Below, in pieces: positions 5,613 through 9,794 of a stretch of 9,794 bases of DNA (within the stretch, counting starts at the first letter, position 1; every line of letters starts with the position of its first letter). Below the pieces are notes generated by a model. The model made no database searches. It saw only the letters and a program-made list of their open reading frames with translations, and had not been told where the DNA came from. A program made the translations under genes and the position numbers. This stretch comes from an uncultured Clostridia bacterium (GTDB lineage: Bacteria; Bacillota; Clostridia; Christensenellales; UBA3700): positions 1 through 9,794 of the forward strand of contig CAMWPK010000044.1 of assembly GCA_947176115.1 (NCBI GenBank), read 5' to 3'.

Positions 5613-7358
5613 TTAGTCGTCTTGAAGAGCATCGTAACCTCTTTCGCCTGTTCTTACTTTGACAGCGTCTTCGACGCTATATACGAAGATTTTGCCGTCG
5701 CCGTAGTTGCCGGTATACAAAGCTGACTTAGCTACGTTGATTACGGTTTCTACAGGTACTTTAGATACGACCACCTCTACTTTTATCTTTGGCAAGAGAT
5801 GAGAATCAATCTTTGCGCCTCTATAGTATTTAGCGTTGCCTTTTTGCATACCGCATCCCTGTACGCTCGTCATTGTCATGCCGGTGATACCTATTTCGTC
5901 GAGAGCGCTCTTTAGGTTTACAAATTTGTCGGGACGGGTGACTATGCTTATCTTTGTAAGTTTTGGCGTTCCCTCAGGGAGCGTTGGCGTCAAATCATTG
6001 ACCTCTACGGCTTTATCTACGGCTACTTCGCCTTTTGGAGCAGATGTTTCTACACTTGGCGTTATGACAGCGTGAGATGGTTCGAAGTCGGCGTAAGACG
6101 ATACCAGATTGTGTTCCATCAAGTCGAGTCCCAGCAATTCTTCTTCTTTGCTCGCTCTTAGACCAATAGTCTTTTTAATTACGAGGAAAATTATGAGGCT
6201 CATTGCTACCGCCCAAAGGGCTACGACTACGACGCCTAGGACTTGAACGCCGAAAAATTTGCAAGATTGAGCAAAGGTAAGACTGACGCCGTTGAGAATA
6301 TGTCCTGATATAAGTCCTTGCTTTTCGTCAAAGATACCCACTAACAACGTACCTACAGCTCCGCACATACCGTGTACGCCTATTGCGCCAACGGGGTCGT
6401 CGATATGGCACTTCTGGTCGATAAACTCAATACCGAATACTACTACAAATGCCGAGATAAGACCGATAAAGAAAGAACCCGTGGGAGATACGTTGTTGCA
6501 ACCTGCCGTCACTGCTACAAGTCCCGCCAAAGAGCCGTTGAGCGTCATGGATACGTCAGGTTTTTTGTATTTAATCCAAGTGATTATCATAACGGCTACG
6601 GTAGCAGTTGCAGCCGCAATGGTAGTAGTCGTAAATATCTTAGCGGCATTATTTACGGATGAAGCTGCCGCGCCGTTGAAGCCGTACCAAGCAAACCAGA
6701 GTATGAATACGCCCAATGCTCCCAACGTGAGCGAGTGTCCCGGGATAGCCTTTGACACGGTCTTACCATTTTTATCTTTGCTATATTTGCCAATTCTCGG
6801 TCCAAGTATAATAGCGCCTACCAAAGCCATAAGACCGCCTACCATGTGTACCGCCGTAGAGCCCGCGAAGTCTACGAAACCGAGTTTTGCAAGCCAACCG
6901 CCGTCGCCCCAAATCCAGTGAGCAGATATAGGGTATACAATCATACTTATGATAAGCGAATATATGCAGTATGAAAAGAATTTGGTTCTCTCTGCCATAG
7001 CGCCTGATACGATTGTTGCCGCAGTTGCGCAGAATACCATATTGAACATAAATGCGGGGAAGATGTCTTCGCTCATCTTAAAGGGATTGATAGGCGTACC
7101 TATAAATCCTCCCACGCTGTCGCCAAGAATAAGTCCTGCGCCAAAAAGCCAGAATACTACAGCGCCTAATGCGAAGTCCATTAAGTTCTTCATAATAATG
7201 TTGCCAGCGTTCTTTGCTCTCGTGAATCCCGTTTCTACCATAGCAAAACCTGCTTGCATGAAAAATACGAGCGCTACGCCGATAAGACACCAAAGCCCTA
7301 ATGCCATGTCGCTAGCCTCGGCAGTGGCTTTGGTAATTGCTTCTAATACGTTGTCCAT
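5613..7358 (-). CDS. amt: Ammonium channel (Amt) with fused C-terminal PII domain
   Basis: An Amt/Mep/Rh channel of 581 residues that passes ammonium across the cytoplasmic membrane, joined to a complete PII (GlnB/GlnK) signalling domain. Residues about 15-396 give roughly 11 membrane helices with GAMAERTKF (119-127), Asp163, the conserved pore histidines His171 (VHMVGG) and His329 (GVHGMCG), and the Amt tail EEELLGLDLMEH (405-416). A linker (about 417-466) leads to PII at about 467-581, with ITGMTMTSVQG, the GDGKIFV nucleotide-binding segment (553-559) and VRTGERG near the end. The T-loop Tyr that is uridylylated in enteric PII is Ile517, so control by uridylylation is unlikely; the domain may gate its own channel in response to ATP/ADP and 2-oxoglutarate. 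The start is ATG 7358, 10 bases after a GGAGG; a TTG at 7391 lies inside the repeated ribosome binding site and was rejected. It follows glnN by 124 bases and is probably co-transcribed with it. Confidence 0.97.
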   Translation of the reverse strand: MDNVLEAITKATAEASDMALGLWCLIGVALVFFMQAGFAMVETGFTRAKNAGNIIMKNLMDFALGAVVFWLFGAGLILGDSVGGFIGTPINPFKMSEDIFPAFMFNMVFCATAATIVSGAMAERTKFFSYCIYSLIISMIVYPISAHWIWGDGGWLAKLGFVDFAGSTAVHMVGGLMALVGAIILGPRIGKYSKDKNGKTVSKAIPGHSLTLGALGVFILWFAWYGFNGAAASSVNNAAKIFTTTTIAAATATVAVMIITWIKYKKPDVSMTLNGSLAGLVAVTAGCNNVSPTGSFFIGLISAFVVVFGIEFIDQKCHIDDPVGAIGVHGMCGAVGTLLVGIFDEKQGLISGHILNGVSLTFAQSCKFFGVQVLGVVVVALWAVAMSLIIFLVIKKTIGLRASKEEELLGLDLMEHNLVSSYADFEPSHAVITPSVETSAPKGEVAVDKAVEVNDLTPTLPEGTPKLTKISIVTRPDKFVNLKSALDEIGITGMTMTSVQGCGMQKGNAKYYRGAKIDSHLLPKIKVEVVVSKVPVETVINVAKSALYTGNYGDGKIFVYSVEDAVKVRTGERGYDALQDD

Positions 7359-7362
7359 ATTA

Positions 7363-7394
7363 TATATACCTCCAAAAATATATACCTCCAAAAA
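7363..7394 (-). repeat. Exact tandem duplication of a 16-bp ribosome-binding segment before amt
   Basis: On the minus strand TTTTTGGAGGTATATA occurs twice with no gap (7394-7379 and 7378-7363). Each copy carries a full GGAGG. The nearer one is 10 bases from the amt ATG; the farther one is 26 bases away, too far to position that ATG directly. Confidence 0.9.
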
Positions 7395-7413
7395 TTTTTT
7401 TACTTAGTTAATG

Positions 7414-7451
7414 ACAAAGGCGCATAACCCGTCTGGGTTACACGCCTTTGT
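7414..7451 (-). other. Strong RNA hairpin between glnN and amt
   Basis: ACAAAGGCG (7414-7422) pairs with CGCCTTTGT (7443-7451), and TAACCC (7425-7430) with GGGTTA (7435-7440), around a 4-base loop. The two joint positions (7423/7442 and 7424/7441) are C·A mismatches rightward but G·U wobbles leftward, giving a continuous 17-bp stem in the glnN-amt transcript only. It lacks a U-tract, so it is more likely a partial terminator, RNA-stability element or processing site than a full stop. It begins about 30 bases after the glnN stop codon. Confidence 0.7.
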
Positions 7452-7482
7452 GTCTAATGTACAAACCTTATATTTTTTACTC

Positions 7483-9567
7483 TCAGTCTTTGACAGAGAA
7501 GAGAATAGCTCCGTAAGTTGGGAACGGCCAATACTTGTCGGCAGTGTTGACTTCCATTTCGTCTGCCGTCTTTCTCAAGCTGTCCATAAAAGGAATTACG
7601 TCCGTGCGATAGAACATTGCCTTTTTAGTAATATCGTCTATAGCTTCGGCTTTATGAACGTTTGCGCTGAGTTTTTCCAAGTATTTTGAGGCGTCCGCAG
7701 AGAGTTTTGTCAACTTCTTTGCCGTATTTACTTGAGCGGTAGCTTCAAAGCCCAATTCCTTGGTGGCAATAGCAGTCTTTGCAAGTTCTTTTATGTAGGT
7801 AGTTACGGCGGGAAGTATTTGTTTGTTTGCCATATCTATCATAGTCAATGCTTCGATATTTACTACTTTTGCGTAATTCTCAAGCAAGATTTCCGTTCTT
7901 GACTCAACTTCCAATGAGGAGAATATGCCGTGCTTTTCAAAGAGAGCTATATTCTTTGCACTCTTGAAATAAGGAATAGCCTCAGGGGTAGATTGAAGAT
8001 TGAGAAGTCCGCGCTTGTTTGCTTCCTTTACCCATTCGTCAGAGTATCCGTTGCCGTTGAAGATAATTCTCTTGTGAGCAAGATAGGTCTTCTTAACAAG
8101 GTCTTTGACTGCCGTCATAAGGTCTTTTGCGCCCTCAAGTTCATTTGCGAAAGCGTCAAGAGATTCTGCTACTATCGTATTGAGGATGATATTCGGACCT
8201 GCGATGGAGAAAGTCGAGCCCAACATTCTGAATTCAAATTTATTGCCTGTGAATGCAAACGGGGAAGTGCGGTTTCTGTCCGTAGAGTCCTTGGTGAACT
8301 TGGGTAGGGAGCTTACGCCTATTTCATATTCGCATTTTGCTCTCTTGCTGTACTTTCTATCTTCTGCGATTGCTAAGAGTATTCCGTCAAGCTCTTCGCC
8401 TAGGAACATCGATACGATTGCCGGCGGAGCTTCGTTTGCTCCAAGTCTATGGTCGTTGCCTGCGCTTGCTACGCTAACTCTTAAGAGGTCTTGATAGTCG
8501 TCGACAGCTTTTATTACTGCGGCGAGGAATAGTAGGAACTGAGCGTTGTCCTCAGGAGTATCTCCCGGTTCGAGCAAGTTTTCGCCTTTGTCGGTGGACA
8601 TGGACCAGTTGTTGTGCTTACCGCTACCGTTGACGCCCTCAAAAGGCTTTTCGTGGAGAAGACATACCATTCCGTGACGGCTTGCTATCTTCTTCATCAT
8701 CTCCATTGTCAATTGGTTGGCGTCTGAAGCTACGTTGGATTGCGAGAAGATTGGCGCAAGCTCGTGCTGAGCAGGCGCTACTTCGTTATGCTTGGTCTTG
8801 GCGAGAATTCCCAACTTCCAAAGCTCTACGTCGAGGTCTGCCATATATTTTACTACTCTTTGCTTGATAGTGCCGAAGTAGTGGTCTTCAAGTTCCTGTC
8901 CCTTTGGAGCGGCAACGCCGTAGAGCGTACGACCTGTGTAAATCAAGTCCTTTCTCTTTTCGTATACGCTCTTGTCTATAAGGAAGTATTCTTGCTCCGG
9001 ACCGACGGTCGTCGTGACTTTCTCTACGTCTTTGCCAAAGAGCTTAAGTATTCTGCAAGCCGTTTTGCTAAGCGCTTGCATAGATTTGAGTAGCGGTGTC
9101 TTTTTGTCAAGAACTTCTCCGGTGTAAGATACGAAAGCCGTAGGTATGCAAAGGGTGCCGTCCTTAATGAAAGCGTAGGACGTAGGGTCCCAAGCCGTGT
9201 AACCTCTTGCCTCAAAGGTAGCTCTTATACCGCCGTTGGGGAAAGAAGAGGCGTCAGGTTCGCCTTTGATAAGTTCCTTACCGCTGAACTCCATAATAAC
9301 CTTGCCGTCCGCGGTAGGTTGGATAAAAGCGTCGTGCTTTTCAGCCGTGATACCCGTCATAGGTTGGAACCAGTGAGTATAGTGAGTACAACCTTTTTCG
9401 ATTGCCCAGTCCTTCATAGCGTTGGCGATTACAGTCGCGCAAGTCAAAGAGATGGGGGTATCGTTGGCGATACAAGACTTGAGTTCCTTGTAAGTGTACT
9501 TGGGAAGTCTTTCCTGCATTACGGTGTCGTTAAAAACAAGACTGCCGAAGATTTCTGACATTACCAT
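7483..9567 (-). CDS. glnN: Type III glutamine synthetase
   Basis: This cytoplasmic enzyme makes glutamine from glutamate, ammonium and ATP. Its 694 residues fit the type III (GlnN) family, which is much longer than GlnA (about 450) and is found in Bacteroidota, cyanobacteria and some Clostridia. The GSIII N-terminal region (about 1-185) is followed by the catalytic core: GPEQEYFL (189-196) with metal-binding glutamates, NEVAPAQHE (261-269), NGSGKHNNWS (313-322), AGNDHRLGANEAPP (369-382) and the ATP/glutamate region from RNRTSPF (431-437) to FEFRMLGS (444-451). The C-terminal part (about 540-694) is helical, as in the family. Start ATG 9567 has AAGGAG 8 bases upstream; an in-frame ATG two codons later is less well spaced. 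It is the first gene of a glnN-amt unit, driven by the promoter at 9652-9680, with a terminator-like hairpin in its leader. No key residue appears missing. Confidence 0.97.
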   Translation of the reverse strand: MVMSEIFGSLVFNDTVMQERLPKYTYKELKSCIANDTPISLTCATVIANAMKDWAIEKGCTHYTHWFQPMTGITAEKHDAFIQPTADGKVIMEFSGKELIKGEPDASSFPNGGIRATFEARGYTAWDPTSYAFIKDGTLCIPTAFVSYTGEVLDKKTPLLKSMQALSKTACRILKLFGKDVEKVTTTVGPEQEYFLIDKSVYEKRKDLIYTGRTLYGVAAPKGQELEDHYFGTIKQRVVKYMADLDVELWKLGILAKTKHNEVAPAQHELAPIFSQSNVASDANQLTMEMMKKIASRHGMVCLLHEKPFEGVNGSGKHNNWSMSTDKGENLLEPGDTPEDNAQFLLFLAAVIKAVDDYQDLLRVSVASAGNDHRLGANEAPPAIVSMFLGEELDGILLAIAEDRKYSKRAKCEYEIGVSSLPKFTKDSTDRNRTSPFAFTGNKFEFRMLGSTFSIAGPNIILNTIVAESLDAFANELEGAKDLMTAVKDLVKKTYLAHKRIIFNGNGYSDEWVKEANKRGLLNLQSTPEAIPYFKSAKNIALFEKHGIFSSLEVESRTEILLENYAKVVNIEALTMIDMANKQILPAVTTYIKELAKTAIATKELGFEATAQVNTAKKLTKLSADASKYLEKLSANVHKAEAIDDITKKAMFYRTDVIPFMDSLRKTADEMEVNTADKYWPFPTYGAILFSVKD

Positions 9568-9601
9568 ATATTTTTCTCCTTAAAATTTGTTTCGTATAAA
9601 G

Positions 9602-9640
9602 AAAAAGACGCCAAACAGGGTTTACCTGATTAGCGCCTTT
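9602..9640 (-). terminator. Terminator-like hairpin (possible attenuator) in the glnN leader
   Basis: On the minus strand AAAGGCGC (9640-9633) pairs with GGCGTCTTT (9612-9604) and, further in, CAGG (9628-9625) with CCTG (9619-9616): 15 of 16 positions pair, two of them as G·U, around a 5-base loop. TTTTTC follows at once (9606-9601). This is the form of an intrinsic terminator. It lies between the glnN promoter and the glnN ribosome binding site, with its 5' arm only about 5 bases past the predicted transcription start, so there is no room upstream for a classical antiterminator. It could also end the transcript of a gene beyond the right edge, though the promoter between argues against that as its only role. 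Confidence 0.75.
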
Positions 9641-9651
9641 GCTACAATGAC

Positions 9652-9680
9652 AGTATATATTCTTCCAAAAGCGTTGTCAA
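9652..9680 (-). promoter_or_regulatory. Near-consensus promoter of glnN
   Basis: Minus strand: perfect -35 TTGACA (9680-9675), a 17-base spacer, and -10 TATACT (9657-9652). The predicted start is near 9645, about 78 bases before the glnN ATG. It looks like a strong housekeeping promoter, so regulation probably lies in the leader hairpin or in proteins binding just upstream. Confidence 0.85.
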
Positions 9681-9682
9681 AT

Positions 9683-9701
9683 GATTTTTACAACAAATTT
9701 T
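9683..9701. repeat. Copy 2 of the 19-bp element shared with the purF promoter
   Basis: GATTTTTACAACAAATTTT, 18/19 identical to 5483-5501, ends 2 bases from the glnN -35. The two copies differ in distance from their -35 boxes by 20 bases, close to two helical turns. Binding of a common regulator is inference. Confidence 0.5.
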
Positions 9702-9707
9702 CAAATT

Positions 9708-9738
9708 TTGAATTTTTTTGTCGAAAGGAAACTATAAT
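9708..9738 (+). promoter_or_regulatory. Possible weak divergent promoter toward the right edge
   Basis: Plus strand TTGAAT (9708-9713), a 19-base spacer, and TATAAT (9733-9738). The -10 is perfect, but the spacer is long and the region is so AT-rich that a chance match is plausible. It would drive a gene beyond 9794. Nothing else is recognised between here and the edge. Confidence 0.3.
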
Positions 9739-9794
9739 AAAAATCTAATAATATTATAAATATTATATGGACAATATAGGAAAATATTGGATAT

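Noticed and set aside
6292..6921. Plus-strand reading frame of 209 codons opposite amt
   Set aside because: It is antisense to conserved membrane helices of the channel; its composition mirrors the complement of hydrophobic codons.
7359..7391. TTG start adding 11 residues to Amt
   Set aside because: The extension is encoded by the duplicated ribosome-binding segment itself and has no ribosome binding site of its own.
9568..9651. Glutamine or other known riboswitch in the glnN leader
   Set aside because: The leader is too short and contains only the terminator hairpin; no known aptamer core was recognised.
9767..9794. Possible plus-strand gene start (ATG 9767) running off the right edge
   Set aside because: Only nine codons are visible and there is no ribosome binding site in the AT-rich sequence before it.

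Overview
The window looks like a piece of chromosome from a low-to-moderate-GC Bacillota, most likely a member of Clostridia. The grounds are AT-rich intergenic stretches with sigma-A-like promoters, strong AGGAGG-type ribosome binding sites, a Bacillus-type Fe-S PurF, a type III glutamine synthetase and an ammonium channel carrying its own PII domain. The genus cannot be fixed from the sequence alone. Five of the six genes lie on the minus strand. No rRNA, tRNA, CRISPR array, insertion sequence or phage gene was seen.

Layout, left to right. Positions 1-2953 (minus) hold one uninterrupted reading frame that runs off the left edge. It joins an intact archaeal-type cofactor-independent phosphoglycerate mutase domain (also proposed as a homoserine kinase family) to a charged linker, one membrane helix and at least 500 residues of beta-rich, partly fibronectin-III-like sequence. 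It has its own promoter. Positions 3162-3362 (minus) encode an unrecognised 66-residue protein with a strong ribosome binding site and its own terminator. Divergent from it, 3495-3947 (plus) encodes a small regulator built of two tandem XRE-type helix-turn-helix domains. A hairpin terminator at 3950-3977 is shared with the convergent purF (3985-5391, minus), which has a good promoter and a short leader.

The right half is a nitrogen-assimilation unit read right to left: glnN (type III glutamine synthetase, 9567-7483), then an Amt ammonium channel fused to a C-terminal PII domain (7358-5613). The channel imports ammonium, the synthetase fixes it into glutamine, and PurF, just downstream but with its own promoter, spends glutamine on the first committed step of purine synthesis. 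A near-consensus promoter precedes glnN, but a terminator-like hairpin with a U-tract sits almost at the predicted transcription start, which suggests attenuation. A second strong hairpin and an exact tandem duplication of the ribosome binding site lie in front of amt. A 19-base element, 18/19 identical, lies upstream of both the glnN and purF promoters.

The most unusual items are the membrane-anchored phosphoglycerate mutase fusion, the promoter-terminator-glnN arrangement, the shared upstream element, and the duplicated ribosome binding site of amt.
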